DNA of 64,000 nucleotides, taken from NCBI RefSeq assembly GCF_020297055.1, contig NZ_JAIXCQ010000008.1, positions 62,001 to 126,000 of the forward strand, written 5' to 3'. Numbering within the stretch: the stretch's first letter is position 1; each line of letters starts with the position of its first letter. Positions 10,640-18,860 of the stretch are shown piece after piece. Made by a program: the position numbers and the translations under genes. Below the pieces are notes generated by a model, which ran no database searches, was not told the DNA's origin, and saw only the letters and a program-made list of their open reading frames with translations. This DNA is from Isoptericola luteus (GTDB taxonomy: Bacteria > Actinomycetota > Actinomycetes > Actinomycetales > Cellulomonadaceae).

Positions 10640-11773
10640 TCAGCCCGCGAAGCGGATGGGCACGAGCAGGTAGCGGTACTCGGACGAGTCCTCGCCGTCG
10701 AGCGAGCCCTGCCCGGTGAACTCCACCGGCTTGTTGGGGTGCGTGAACGACAGGCGGACGAAGTCCGTGCCCAGGGCGCCGAGCCCGTCGAGCAGGAACT
10801 GCGGGTTGAACGCCACCTGGATGTCCTCACCGACCAGCACCGCCTCGAGCGCCTCGGACGCCTGCGCGTCGTCGCCCTGGCCGGCGTCGAGCACGACCTG
10901 GCCTTCGGTGAACGACAGGCGGATCGGGGTGTTGCGCTCGGCTACGAGGGAGACGCGCTTGGCGGCGTCGATGAGCGGCCCGGTCGCGACGACGGCGTGG
11001 ATGGGCGTCGCGTCGGGGAACAGCCGACGCACCGGGGGGTAGTCCCCGTCGACGAGCTGGGAGGTGGTCCGCCGGCCGGCGGCCTCGAACCCGATGAGGT
11101 CCACGCCCTGGCCTGTGGACAGGCCGATGTCGACCGTCCCCCCGCCGCTGCCGAGCGACTTGGCGACGTCGGTGAGGGTGCGGGCGCGCACGAGCGCCAC
11201 GGCGGAGTAGCCCGGCGTGGCCGGCGTCCAGGTCAGCTCCCGCAGCGCCAGACGGTAGCGGTCCGTGGCGAGGAGGGTGATGCGCTCCTCCTCGATCTCC
11301 ATGCGCACGCCCGTGAGCAGGGGCAGCGTGTCGTCGCGGCTCGCCGCGACGCTCACCTGGGCGACGGCGTGGGTCAGGGCGTCGCCCGACACCGTGCCGC
11401 TGAGCTCGGGCATCGAGGGGAGGGCCGGGTAGTCCTCGACCGGCATCGTGAGGAGCGTGAACCGCGAGGCGCCGCAGGTCAGCACGACCTTGGTGCCCTC
11501 GAGCGTGACGTCCACAGGCTTGTGGGGGAGTGCGCGGGAGATCTCTGCGAGGAGGCGGCCGGAGACGAGCACCGTTCCGGGCTCCGAGACCTCGGCCGGG
11601 ATCTCCGAGCGGGCCGAGACCTCGTAGTCGAAGCTCGACAGGCCGATGGTGCCCGCGCTGTCGACCTCGATGCGCACGCCCGCGAGCACCGGTGCAGGCG
11701 GCCGCGTGGGAAGCGTGCGTGCCGTCCAGGTCACGGCCTCGGCCAGGACGTCGCGCTCAACCCGGAACTTCAT
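10640..11773 (-). CDS. dnaN: DNA polymerase III beta clamp
   Basis: Sliding clamp of the replicative polymerase. 377 aa from the ATG at 11773 (MKFRVERDVLAEAVTWTARTLPTRP), with GAGGAG four nt upstream; the longer frame upstream is not conserved in the family. Three repeated clamp domains are expected from the length. The C-terminus YRYLLVPIRFAG is close to the conserved (M)PMR(L) end that forms part of the protein-binding pocket. It lies directly across oriC from dnaA and starts the minus-strand dnaN-gnd-recF-dciA group. Confidence 0.98.
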   Translation of the reverse strand: MKFRVERDVLAEAVTWTARTLPTRPPAPVLAGVRIEVDSAGTIGLSSFDYEVSARSEIPAEVSEPGTVLVSGRLLAEISRALPHKPVDVTLEGTKVVLTCGASRFTLLTMPVEDYPALPSMPELSGTVSGDALTHAVAQVSVAASRDDTLPLLTGVRMEIEEERITLLATDRYRLALRELTWTPATPGYSAVALVRARTLTDVAKSLGSGGGTVDIGLSTGQGVDLIGFEAAGRRTTSQLVDGDYPPVRRLFPDATPIHAVVATGPLIDAAKRVSLVAERNTPIRLSFTEGQVVLDAGQGDDAQASEALEAVLVGEDIQVAFNPQFLLDGLGALGTDFVRLSFTHPNKPVEFTGQGSLDGEDSSEYRYLLVPIRFAG

Positions 11774-12193
11774 CCCACTCCTCGAGCAGTCGTCGATGCG
11801 GACGGCGGGGATCCCACCTGCCCGGGATGACCAGGAGCGGTGCAGCGGGTGGCGGGTCGTCGTCCGAGCCAAACCCTACGCGAGTCGGGGCTTCTTCGGC
11901 ACGTGCTCTCCCCAGCCGGTGCGGGCGTGGACAGGGCGGCCGGCCCGGGCAGATGAAGGCGCGGTGAATTCCCCCTAGATCAAGGATTCGTCATCGTCAT
12001 AGGGGCTGTGGAATCTGGGGAGATCGTGTGTCTTCGCAGGTCAGATGGCGTTCTCGGCTGTGGACACAGTGGGGGTGATGTTGTGGAGAACTGTGGGCGC
12101 CTGTGGGTGACGAAAGCTGTACCCACAGGTGTCCACCGATCTGGGGGTCGTCGTCCACCGGTTCGAGGCCTCGGTCCACACTCGTCCACAAAG

Positions 12194-12202
12194 TTATCCA
12201 CA
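12194..12202 (+). promoter_or_regulatory. DnaA box TTATCCACA (perfect)
   Basis: Exact match to the high-affinity DnaA box, in the middle of the oriC spacer and only 3 bp after the near-box TCGTCCACA (12182-12190), so the two form a close direct pair. Confidence 0.9.
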
Positions 12203-12236
12203 GGTGTGAATCGGGCCGGCCGAACGATCCGGCGAC

Positions 12237-12245
12237 TTGTCCACA
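12237..12245 (+). promoter_or_regulatory. DnaA box TTGTCCACA
   Basis: TTGTCCACA is the preferred DnaA box variant of high-GC actinobacteria. It has the same orientation as the box at 12194 and lies 43 bp from it. Confidence 0.85.
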
Positions 12246-12443
12246 TATGTCCTCCACAACCCTGGGGATGAAGCGGTCGGCGGCGCGCCACAGAGCCCCA
12301 CATCCTGTGGGCGAGGATGTGGACGAGGCGTTCGGAGCGGCCTCGCGAGTGTCCACCGGTGGTCCGGGACAGGGCCGGACACGCCGATGCCCCGCGTCCC
12401 AGGTGTCGGGAGAGGGGCATCGGCGGAGTGGGCTCGGGGCAGT

Positions 12444-13871
12444 TCAGCCGCGGTGCTGCTGCTTGATGCGGCTGGTCAGCTCGGTCACCTGGTTGTAGGT
12501 GGAACGACGCTCCGCCATCTGGCCGGCGATCTTGCGGTTCGCGTGCATGACGGTGGTGTGGTCCCGGCCGCCGAACTGCTGGCCGATCTTGGGCAGCGAG
12601 AGGTCCGTGAGCTCCCGGCACAGGTACATGGCGATCTGGCGTGCGGTGACTAGCACACGGGATCGGGACGACCCGCACAGGTCGTCGATCGTCAGGCCGA
12701 AGTACGCGGCGGTCTGGGCGATCACCATCGAGGGCGTGATCTCGGTGGAGTCGTCGTCGGTGATGAGATCCTTCAGCACGATCTCCGCCAGCGCGAGGTC
12801 GACCTGCTGCCGGTTGAGGTTCGCGAACGCCGTGACCCGGATCAGCGCGCCCTCGAGCTCACGGATGTTCGTCGAGATCCGCGAGCCGATGTAGCTGAGC
12901 ACCTCCGCCGGCACGTCGAGGCGCTCGCTCGCCGCCTTCTTGCGGAGGATGGCGATCCGGGTCTCGAGGTCCGGCGGCTGGACGTCGGTGATGAGGCCCC
13001 ACTCGAACCGTGAGCGGAGCCGGTCCTCGAAGCCGTTGAGCTGCTTGGGCGGAACGTCGGAGGTGATCACGACCTGCTTGTTCGCGTTGTGCAGCGCGTT
13101 GAAGGTGTGGAAGAACTCCTCCATCGTCTGCTCCTTGCCCTGCAGGAACTGGATGTCGTCGATGAGGAGCACGTCGACGTCGCGGTACCGGCGCTGGAAC
13201 GCCCCCGCACGCCCCTCGCCGATGCTGTTGATGAAGTCGTTGGTGAACTCCTCGGAGTTCACGTACCGCACCCGCACATGGGGGTAGAGGTTGTGGGCGT
13301 AGTGCCCGATGGCATGCAGCAGGTGCGTCTTGCCCAGGCCGGAGTCCCCGTAGATGAACAAGGGGTTGTAGGCCTTGGCCGGGGCCTCGGCGACGGCGAC
13401 GGCCGCCGCGTGGGCGAAGCGGTTGGAGGAGCCGATGACGAACGTCTCGAAGATGTACTTCGGGTTCAGCCGGGTGGGCTCCGCGGACGGCTTGGGGGTG
13501 GGCGGGAGCACAGGAGCGTCGGCCTCGTCGGTGACGACCCCGGGGGCGTCGGCGGGCGCGGGTGCGCTGTAGTCCTGCGAAGGACCGGTCAGCGTGTCGC
13601 TGCTGAGCTCGGGGTCGACGGTAATCCCGAAGCGGATGTCGCGGCCCAGCGTCGAGGCCATCGCGGACACGAGCTGGTCGCGCACGCTCGTCTCGAGGTA
13701 CGTCCGGGTCTGCTCGTGCGGCACTGCGATGAAGACGGTGTCGTCGAGGATCGCCATCGGCTTCGCGAGCTTGATGAAGGCGAGCTGGCGCGCCGTCATG
13801 TCGGGACGGGCCTCGAGCGTGGCCAGGGTGTGTGCCCAGACGTCGGTGATGTTCTCGTCCGGCTGGGCCAC
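12444..13871 (-). CDS. dnaA: Chromosomal replication initiator DnaA
   Basis: 475 aa from the GTG at 13871 (VAQPDENITDVW), with AAGGA about 9 nt upstream. An upstream in-frame ATG at 13955 would add an unconserved Arg-rich segment and would overlap the DnaA boxes of the promoter. Domain I is at the N-terminus, followed by a Pro/Ala-rich linker (about residues 95-130). The AAA+ domain has Walker A GDSGLGKTH (about 175-183) and Walker B LLIDDIQF. The C-terminal domain IV has the DnaA signature GGRDHTTVMHANRKI, which reads DnaA boxes. Boxes in its own upstream region suggest autoregulation. Confidence 0.98.
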   Translation of the reverse strand: MAQPDENITDVWAHTLATLEARPDMTARQLAFIKLAKPMAILDDTVFIAVPHEQTRTYLETSVRDQLVSAMASTLGRDIRFGITVDPELSSDTLTGPSQDYSAPAPADAPGVVTDEADAPVLPPTPKPSAEPTRLNPKYIFETFVIGSSNRFAHAAAVAVAEAPAKAYNPLFIYGDSGLGKTHLLHAIGHYAHNLYPHVRVRYVNSEEFTNDFINSIGEGRAGAFQRRYRDVDVLLIDDIQFLQGKEQTMEEFFHTFNALHNANKQVVITSDVPPKQLNGFEDRLRSRFEWGLITDVQPPDLETRIAILRKKAASERLDVPAEVLSYIGSRISTNIRELEGALIRVTAFANLNRQQVDLALAEIVLKDLITDDDSTEITPSMVIAQTAAYFGLTIDDLCGSSRSRVLVTARQIAMYLCRELTDLSLPKIGQQFGGRDHTTVMHANRKIAGQMAERRSTYNQVTELTSRIKQQHRG

Positions 13872-14300
13872 GGGTGTCGTCCTTCGTCGTTCTCGATGGG
13901 TGGGAAGTGCCGTGAGTCTGTCACGCCGGGCCACCATCCACATAGTTGTCCACATCCTGTGGATGCTGTGGACAACGCTGTGGACGAGGGAGCCGGGCGG
14001 CGACCTTCCGCGCCGCGCTGCGCGTCGTCGTGCCAGGCCGGTGCCAGTCCGGTTTCAGGTCTCGTCATCGTAGCGAGGCACCGGCAGGGAGGGAATGCCG
14101 AGCGCGGCCCTCGCCGGTTTGACCCGCGAGGGCTGGGCAGCGTAACGTCAGACAGCCGTTCCAGGTCTTTTTGCGCGCCCGCTTGCGGGTACCTCGGGCC
14201 GGCCCGGTCGGCGCCGGCGTCCGTACGCATGTCGACCTGTGATGACCAGCATCGTCGAGGAACTGACGGTGTGCCTCCCCGACGTTTCTTGGAGTAACTC
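13872..14300. promoter_or_regulatory. Divergent dnaA / rpmH promoter region with DnaA boxes
   Basis: This 429-bp spacer serves dnaA (minus) and rpmH (plus). TTGTCCACA at 13946-13954 and its reverse TGTGGACAA at 13967-13975 form an inverted pair 12 bp apart. TGTGGACGA follows at 13979-13987, giving three sites within 42 bp, 75-116 bp upstream of the dnaA start. This suits DnaA autoregulation. Nothing else gene-like is seen up to the rpmH ribosome-binding site. Confidence 0.7.
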
Positions 14301-14438
14301 GTGAGCAAGCGGACTTTCCAGCCGAACACCCGTCGTCGTGCGAAGACCCACGGTTTCCGGCTGCGCATGCGCACCCGCGCCGGTCGCGCCATCCTGGCGA
14401 ACCGCCGTCGCAAGGGCCGCGCCGAGCTCTCTGCCTGA
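14301..14438 (+). CDS. rpmH: Large ribosomal subunit protein bL34
   Basis: 45 aa with a GTG start preceded by TTGGAG. The sequence opens [19 protein letters not shown] and ends [13 protein letters not shown], the near-invariant L34 pattern: very basic and full length. It is the first gene of the rpmH-rnpA-yidD-yidC-jag series, 3 bp before rnpA. Confidence 0.97.
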   Translation: MSKRTFQPNTRRRAKTHGFRLRMRTRAGRAILANRRRKGRAELSA

Positions 14439-14441
14439 GCC

Positions 14442-14810
14442 GTGCTGCCCGCGGCGCACCGACTGCGCCGTTCCGTCGACTTCGAACGGGCGGTGCGCCG
14501 CGGCACGCGTGCAGGACGATCGACCGTGGTGGTCCATCTCGCTCTCGACCCTGAGAGTGAGCGGGCCCCACAGGTCGGTCTTGTCGTATCCAAGGCTGTG
14601 GGGAACGCCGTGCACCGGAACCAGGTGAAGCGCAGGTTGCGCCATGCGTCGCGCGCGCACCTCGACGGGCTTCCCGCCGGCGCGCTTGCCGTGGTGCGGG
14701 CTCTGCCCGCCTCGGCGGACGCCAGCTACGCCGAGCTCGACCGCGACCTCGGACGATGTTTCGACCGCGCGGTCATCCGCGCCTCTGAGGCCGCCAAGGG
14801 CGCCCGATGA
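14442..14810 (+). CDS. rnpA: Ribonuclease P protein component
   Basis: 122 aa, GTG start 3 bp after the rpmH stop. It is the basic protein subunit that, with RNase P RNA, removes 5' leaders from pre-tRNAs. The RNR-type motif appears as [11 protein letters not shown] (about residues 64-74), and [19 protein letters not shown] is the usual N-terminal pattern. It overlaps yidD by 4 bp (ATGA), so translation is probably coupled. Confidence 0.95.
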   Translation: MLPAAHRLRRSVDFERAVRRGTRAGRSTVVVHLALDPESERAPQVGLVVSKAVGNAVHRNQVKRRLRHASRAHLDGLPAGALAVVRALPASADASYAELDRDLGRCFDRAVIRASEAAKGAR

Positions 14811-15115
14811 GTGCTGCGACTCTCGGCCGTGAGGCCTTGCGGAACCTCCCGACGACCGTTCTGATCGGGATGATCCGCGTCTACCAGGCGGTGGTCTCCC
14901 CGCTGACCGGGCCCACGTGCAAGTACTACCCGTCCTGCTCCCAGTACGCGATCATCGCCGTGCGCACGCACGGGACGCTGCGGGGGACCGGGCTCGCGCT
15001 CTGGCGCATCCTGCGGTGCAACCCCTGGAGCCTCGGCGGCGTGGACGACGTTCCGCCGGCTCGCTCGCGACACACGCACGACGACGTGCGCGATCACGGG
15101 CACCGCGGCGCCTGA
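14807..15115 (+). CDS. yidD: Membrane protein insertion efficiency factor YidD
   Basis: 102 aa; the start overlaps the rnpA stop. YidD is a small membrane-associated protein that assists YidC-dependent insertion. The conserved core is [30 protein letters not shown], with the Cys pair in CKYYPSC, followed by [19 protein letters not shown]. The C-terminal tail is His/Arg-rich ([16 protein letters not shown]). The position between rnpA and yidC is conserved. Confidence 0.96.
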   Translation: MSAATLGREALRNLPTTVLIGMIRVYQAVVSPLTGPTCKYYPSCSQYAIIAVRTHGTLRGTGLALWRILRCNPWSLGGVDDVPPARSRHTHDDVRDHGHRGA

Positions 15116-15182
15116 ACGCCCCTGACCCTCCCCGGCCGCGCCTCCGGGATCGCAGACTTTCCGACCAAGGAGACATTTCGGG

Positions 15183-16118
15183 ATGATCGATACCATCCTT
15201 TACCCCATCGAATGGGTCGTGGCCTGGATCATGTACGGGGCTCACGCCCTGTTCACGACCCTGGGGATGCAGGACGGGGTAGGCCTCGCGTGGGTGCTGT
15301 CGATCGTCGCCCTGACGATCGTGATCCGCGTCGCGCTGATCCCGCTGTTCTTCAAGCAGATCAAGGCGTCGCGCGGCATGCAGATGATGCAGCCGGAGCT
15401 GCAGGCCGTCCAGAAGAAGTACAAGGGCAAGACCGACCCCGCCTCTCGCGAGGCCATGGGCCGCGAGACGATGGAGCTCTACCGCAAGCACGGCACCAAC
15501 CCCATGGCGTCGTGCCTGCCGCTGCTGCTGCAGTCCCCGATCTTCTTCGCCCTGTTCCGGGTGCTCAACAACCTGCAGAGCATCGCCAACGGGAACAAGG
15601 ACGCGATCGGCCCGATCGACAGCCGCATCGCGGGCGACATCGAGTCGTCGAGCCTCTTCGGCGCACAGCTCTCGGACATCTTCCGGACGACGGACGACAC
15701 GGCGTCACGGATCGTCGTCATCGTGCTCATCGTGATCATGAGCGCCACGATGTTCTTCACGCAGCGTCAGCTGACCATGAAGAACATGCCGAAGGCGGCC
15801 CTCGAGGGCCCGATGGCCAGCACGCAGAAGATGATGCTGTACATCCTGCCGGTCATCTTCCTGATCTCGGGCATCAACTTCCCCGTGGGTGTGCTGATCT
15901 ACTGGGTGATCTCCAACCTCTGGTCGATGGGCCAGCAGTTCTACACGATCAAGCGGATGCCCGCGCCGGGTTCCGAGGCCGAGCGCCTGCTCAAGGAGAG
16001 GCAGGCCCGCAAGGCCGCCGCGAAGGGGGCCATCGAGGCCGAGCCCGAGCCGGAGCCGGAGCAGCCCCGCGGGCAGCGTCAGCAGCCCAAGCGCAAGAAC
16101 CGCCAGAAGCGCGGCTGA
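15183..16118 (+). CDS. yidC: Membrane protein insertase YidC
   Basis: 311 aa, of the short Gram-positive/actinobacterial (Oxa1-like) type with no large periplasmic domain. AAGGAG lies about 11 nt upstream of the ATG. Membrane segments are visible near residues 27-48 (GLAWVLSIVALTIVIRVAL, with the conserved hydrophilic-groove Arg in VIRVAL), about 115-130, 180-200 and 220-245. The cytoplasmic hairpin KKYKGKTDPASREAMGRETMELYRKHGTNP is typical. The C-terminal tail is charged (EPEPEPEQ, then KRKNRQKRG), as expected for ribosome contact. Confidence 0.96.
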   Translation: MIDTILYPIEWVVAWIMYGAHALFTTLGMQDGVGLAWVLSIVALTIVIRVALIPLFFKQIKASRGMQMMQPELQAVQKKYKGKTDPASREAMGRETMELYRKHGTNPMASCLPLLLQSPIFFALFRVLNNLQSIANGNKDAIGPIDSRIAGDIESSSLFGAQLSDIFRTTDDTASRIVVIVLIVIMSATMFFTQRQLTMKNMPKAALEGPMASTQKMMLYILPVIFLISGINFPVGVLIYWVISNLWSMGQQFYTIKRMPAPGSEAERLLKERQARKAAAKGAIEAEPEPEPEQPRGQRQQPKRKNRQKRG

Positions 16119-16146
16119 GCCGGGCATCGAGAGGATCAGGATCGAC

Positions 16147-16659
16147 ATGAGCACCGACACCGTGGACCAGGGCCCTGACCGCACCAGCCGCCTCGAGGAG
16201 GAGGGGGAGATCGCGGCCGACTACCTGGAGGAGCTTCTGGACATCGCCGACCTGGACGGCGACATCGACCTGGACATCCGCCACGACCGCGCCGCCGTCG
16301 AGGTGGTGGCGGACGAGGAGGGATCGTTGTCGGCCCTCGTCGGGCGTGACGGCGAGGTTCTCGAGGCGCTGCAGGAGCTGACCCGGCTCGCCGTGCAGGC
16401 GAAGACAGGGGAGCGCAGCCGCCTGATGCTGGACGTCGGCGGCTTCCGTGCCGCGCGTCGGCAGGAGCTCACCGTGCTGGCGGAGGAGACCGTCGCACAG
16501 GTGAAGGAGTCTGGCGAGGAGATCGAGATGTCCCCGCTCAACGCGTTCGAGCGCAAGGTCGTGCACGACGTCGTGGCGGCGTCTGGCCTGCTCAGCGACT
16601 CGCGCGGCGTGGAGCCCGAGCGGTACGTCGTGGTCCAGCCGGCGGCCTCGGACGACTGA
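16147..16659 (+). CDS. jag: Jag/SpoIIIJ-associated RNA-binding protein (KH and R3H domains)
   Basis: 170 aa. A KH domain (about residues 35-110; SALVGRDGEVLEALQELTRLAV) is followed by an R3H domain (about 110-170; MSPLNAFERKVVHDVVAASGLLSDSRGVEPERYVVVQP). It is probably a KhpB-like RNA-binding partner of the membrane-insertion operon. No N-terminal Jag_N domain is seen, as usual for actinobacteria. The operon appears to end here: the next feature is a 32-bp palindrome that contains a parS site. Confidence 0.93.
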   Translation: MSTDTVDQGPDRTSRLEEEGEIAADYLEELLDIADLDGDIDLDIRHDRAAVEVVADEEGSLSALVGRDGEVLEALQELTRLAVQAKTGERSRLMLDVGGFRAARRQELTVLAEETVAQVKESGEEIEMSPLNAFERKVVHDVVAASGLLSDSRGVEPERYVVVQPAASDD

Positions 16660-16671
16660 ACAGCGCGTGGA

Positions 16672-16703
16672 GGGCCCGTCGTTTCACGTGAAACGACGGG
16701 CCC
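16672..16703. other. parS site within a 32-bp palindrome (also likely jag terminator)
   Basis: The 14-bp parS core GTTTCACGTGAAAC (16681-16694) is flanked by the complementary arms GGGCCCGTC and GACGGGCCC, giving a perfect 32-bp palindrome 12 bp after the jag stop and followed by TTGCGTTT. ParB binding is expected from the parS core. The GC-rich arms would also form a hairpin at the end of the rpmH-jag transcript. Confidence 0.85.
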
Positions 16704-16790
16704 TTGCGTTTGACCCAGGCACGTGTTGCCCAGGGCCCGCGGGCCGGCGGCCACCCGGCATTTCATGAGTACGGCGCGAGGAGATCGGTC

Positions 16791-17462
16791 ATGACGGAAA
16801 ACGGCACGCAGGCACAGGCGGAGGAATCGGGCGACCGTGCGCTGGGCACGAGCGCGCCCGTCCGGGAGTACTTCGGTACGCGCTACGACCAGGTCGCTGC
16901 GTTCGCGGACAAGCTTCGCGCCGAGGGGGAGCTCCGCGGGCTGATCGGTCCCCGCGAGGTTCCGCGCCTGTGGGAGCGGCACATCCTGAACTCGGCGGCG
17001 GTCGTCCCGCACCTCGCCCAGGCAGGCAGCGTGGCGGACGTGGGCTCGGGAGCGGGGTTGCCGGGCATCGTGATCGCTGTCATGCGACCCGACGTTGAGG
17101 TCGTCCTCATCGAGCCGATGGAGCGCCGGACGGCCTGGCTCACGGAGGTGAGCGAAGATCTCGGTCTGACGAACGTACAGGTCAAGCGTGGGCGGGCAGA
17201 GGAGTACCACGACGCATTCGAGGTCGACGCGGTGACCTCGCGCGCGGTGGCCGCGCTGTCCAAGCTTGCTCGGATGAGCCTGCCGCTCGTCCGGCGCGGC
17301 GGCGAGATGGTGGTGCTGAAGGGACGCAACGTTGCGCAGGAGATCGACCCGGCACGGAAGGTGCTCCGTTCGTTCAGGTGTGGTGAGCCGGAGATCCTCG
17401 AGGGCACGACGGTCGAGGGAGTCGAGCCGACGACGATCCTGAAGGTGCGCAAGGGCGCCTGA
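16791..17462 (+). CDS. rsmG: 16S rRNA (guanine-N7) methyltransferase RsmG (GidB)
   Basis: 223 aa from the ATG at 16791, with GAGGAG 7 nt upstream. It methylates N7 of the guanine at 16S position 527 (E. coli numbering). SAM-binding motif I is DVGSGAGLPGIVIA (about residues 83-96), followed by VVLIEPMERRTAWL and the late motifs VTSRAVAALSKLARMS and VVLKGRN. It lies between jag and parA, as in other actinobacteria. Loss of rsmG is known to give low-level streptomycin resistance; this copy looks intact. Confidence 0.96.
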   Translation: MTENGTQAQAEESGDRALGTSAPVREYFGTRYDQVAAFADKLRAEGELRGLIGPREVPRLWERHILNSAAVVPHLAQAGSVADVGSGAGLPGIVIAVMRPDVEVVLIEPMERRTAWLTEVSEDLGLTNVQVKRGRAEEYHDAFEVDAVTSRAVAALSKLARMSLPLVRRGGEMVVLKGRNVAQEIDPARKVLRSFRCGEPEILEGTTVEGVEPTTILKVRKGA

Positions 17463-17672
17463 TCAGGGCCGATACCGTTCCGCCTCACACAGGTGAACGG
17501 GCGGTCCGCGGAGGTCTGGCGGGCATCCGCGCGAGTCGATCGACGGCCCGGAGTTTCAGGAGCGCCCCGCGGCCCTGACGCCGTAGAGTGAGCGCGGAGC
17601 CGAGGCGGCCGACGCGCAACGACCGAGCGCGCTGCTTCCGGCGGAGTGGGTGACGAACCGGAGGAGTGGCGC

Positions 17673-18740
17673 GTGAGCACCAGTACGGAGCACGTCGACG
17701 GAGTGCCTCGCGATGACGAGTCGCCGATGAGCAACGCGGATGTTTCACGTGAAACGGGACCGAACCTCGACTGGGCTTCTGGCGGGATTCCCGCACATGT
17801 CGACACCCATCGCGCGGCTCTCGTGGCGTCGGTCCCCGACGCTGACGAGTCGACACCACTTGCTGCGCAGCTCGCGATCGACTCTCGTCGAAGGATCGAG
17901 CTGCACGGTCGGCGCTTCCCGAAGCCGGAGCGGACCCGCATCATCACAGTGGCAAACCAGAAGGGTGGCGTCGGCAAGACGACCACGACGGTGAACCTGG
18001 CGGCCGGCCTGGCGCAGGCGGGCCTCAAGGTGCTCGTGATCGACAACGATCCTCAGGGCAATGCATCGACCGCGCTGGGGATCGAACACCGCGCGGGGAC
18101 CCCCTCGATCTATGAGGTCTTGGTCGACGGAGACGCCCTGGCGGACTCGATCCAAGAGTGCCCGGACGTCCCGGGGCTCTACGGCGTCCCGGCGACCATC
18201 GACCTGTCGGGTGCCGAGATCGAGCTGGTCTCCCTTGTTTCACGTGAAACACGACTCCGCCGTGCGCTGGACTACTACCTCGAACAGCGGGCAGCGAACG
18301 GAGAGGAGCAGATCGACTACGTCTTCGTCGACTGCCCGCCGAGCCTCGGGCTGCTCACCGTGAATGCGTTCGTGGTGGGCCGTGAGGTGCTGATCCCCAT
18401 CCAGTGCGAGTACTACGCGCTCGAAGGGCTGAGCCAGCTTCTGAAGACGATCGAGCTCATCAAGGCGCACCTCAATCCCGAGCTGACGGTCTCGACGATC
18501 CTTCTCACGATGTACGACGGGCGCACGAACCTCGCGCAGCAGGTGGCTGCGGAGGTGCGTGAGCACTTCCCGGCGCAGACCCTGCATACGACAGTCCCGC
18601 GATCGGTGCGGGTCTCCGAGGCGCCGAGTCACGCCCAGACCGTGATGACGTACGACCCGGGGTCGACTGGTGCCCTGGCGTATCTCGAAGCGGCGCGCGA
18701 ACTCTCGGAGCGGGCTCCGCGACGCTCTCACCTGCAGTGA
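17673..18740 (+). CDS. parA: Chromosome partitioning ATPase ParA (Soj)
   Basis: 355 aa from the GTG at 17673, chosen for GGAGGAG 6 nt upstream; other starts lie 27 nt upstream or at the Met codon 17727. The deviant Walker A motif KGGVGKTTTTVNLAA begins at residue 97, followed by VIDNDPQGNAS and VDCPPSLGLLTVNAF. The first ~90 residues are a non-conserved extension. Two parS sites are embedded in the coding sequence (17741 and 18236), both read in the frame that gives VSRET. ParA moves ParB-parS complexes from the origin; parB follows 120 bp downstream. Confidence 0.97.
   Translation: MSTSTEHVDGVPRDDESPMSNADVSRETGPNLDWASGGIPAHVDTHRAALVASVPDADESTPLAAQLAIDSRRRIELHGRRFPKPERTRIITVANQKGGVGKTTTTVNLAAGLAQAGLKVLVIDNDPQGNASTALGIEHRAGTPSIYEVLVDGDALADSIQECPDVPGLYGVPATIDLSGAEIELVSLVSRETRLRRALDYYLEQRAANGEEQIDYVFVDCPPSLGLLTVNAFVVGREVLIPIQCEYYALEGLSQLLKTIELIKAHLNPELTVSTILLTMYDGRTNLAQQVAAEVREHFPAQTLHTTVPRSVRVSEAPSHAQTVMTYDPGSTGALAYLEAARELSERAPRRSHLQ
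17741..17756. other. parS site inside parA (5' extension)
   Basis: TGTTTCACGTGAAACG, one base from the full 16-bp consensus, in the codons for the non-conserved N-terminal extension of ParA (DVSRET). Confidence 0.85.
18236..18251. other. parS site inside parA (perfect)
   Basis: TGTTTCACGTGAAACA, the exact 16-bp parS consensus, within the conserved part of parA, where it encodes LVSRET. Confidence 0.92.
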
Positions 18741-18860
18741 CGCAGTCCGTTTCCGACGTGCGCCGCGCGGATTCTCGCGGATCATGGGTACGTCGGCGTA
18801 CGGCAGAGGCATGGACATGACGACGGGGCGGGTGCGCCCCACGGTTCAGGAGGCACGAGG

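Larger units (their letters stand above)
11774..12443. other. Chromosomal replication origin oriC (dnaA-dnaN spacer)
   Basis: 670-bp gene-free spacer between dnaA and dnaN, the position of oriC in actinobacteria. It has one perfect DnaA box, TTATCCACA (12194-12202), and TTGTCCACA (12237-12245). One-mismatch relatives of the latter include TCGTCCACA (12182-12190), TGTGGACAC (12059-12067, reverse strand) and TGTGGACGA (12318-12326, reverse strand), with further weaker TCCACA/TGTGGG copies throughout. The least GC-rich stretch, about 11965-12005 beside dnaN, is the best candidate for the unwinding element, though this is only a guess from composition. Only the boxes are seen directly; origin function is inferred. 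Confidence 0.9.
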
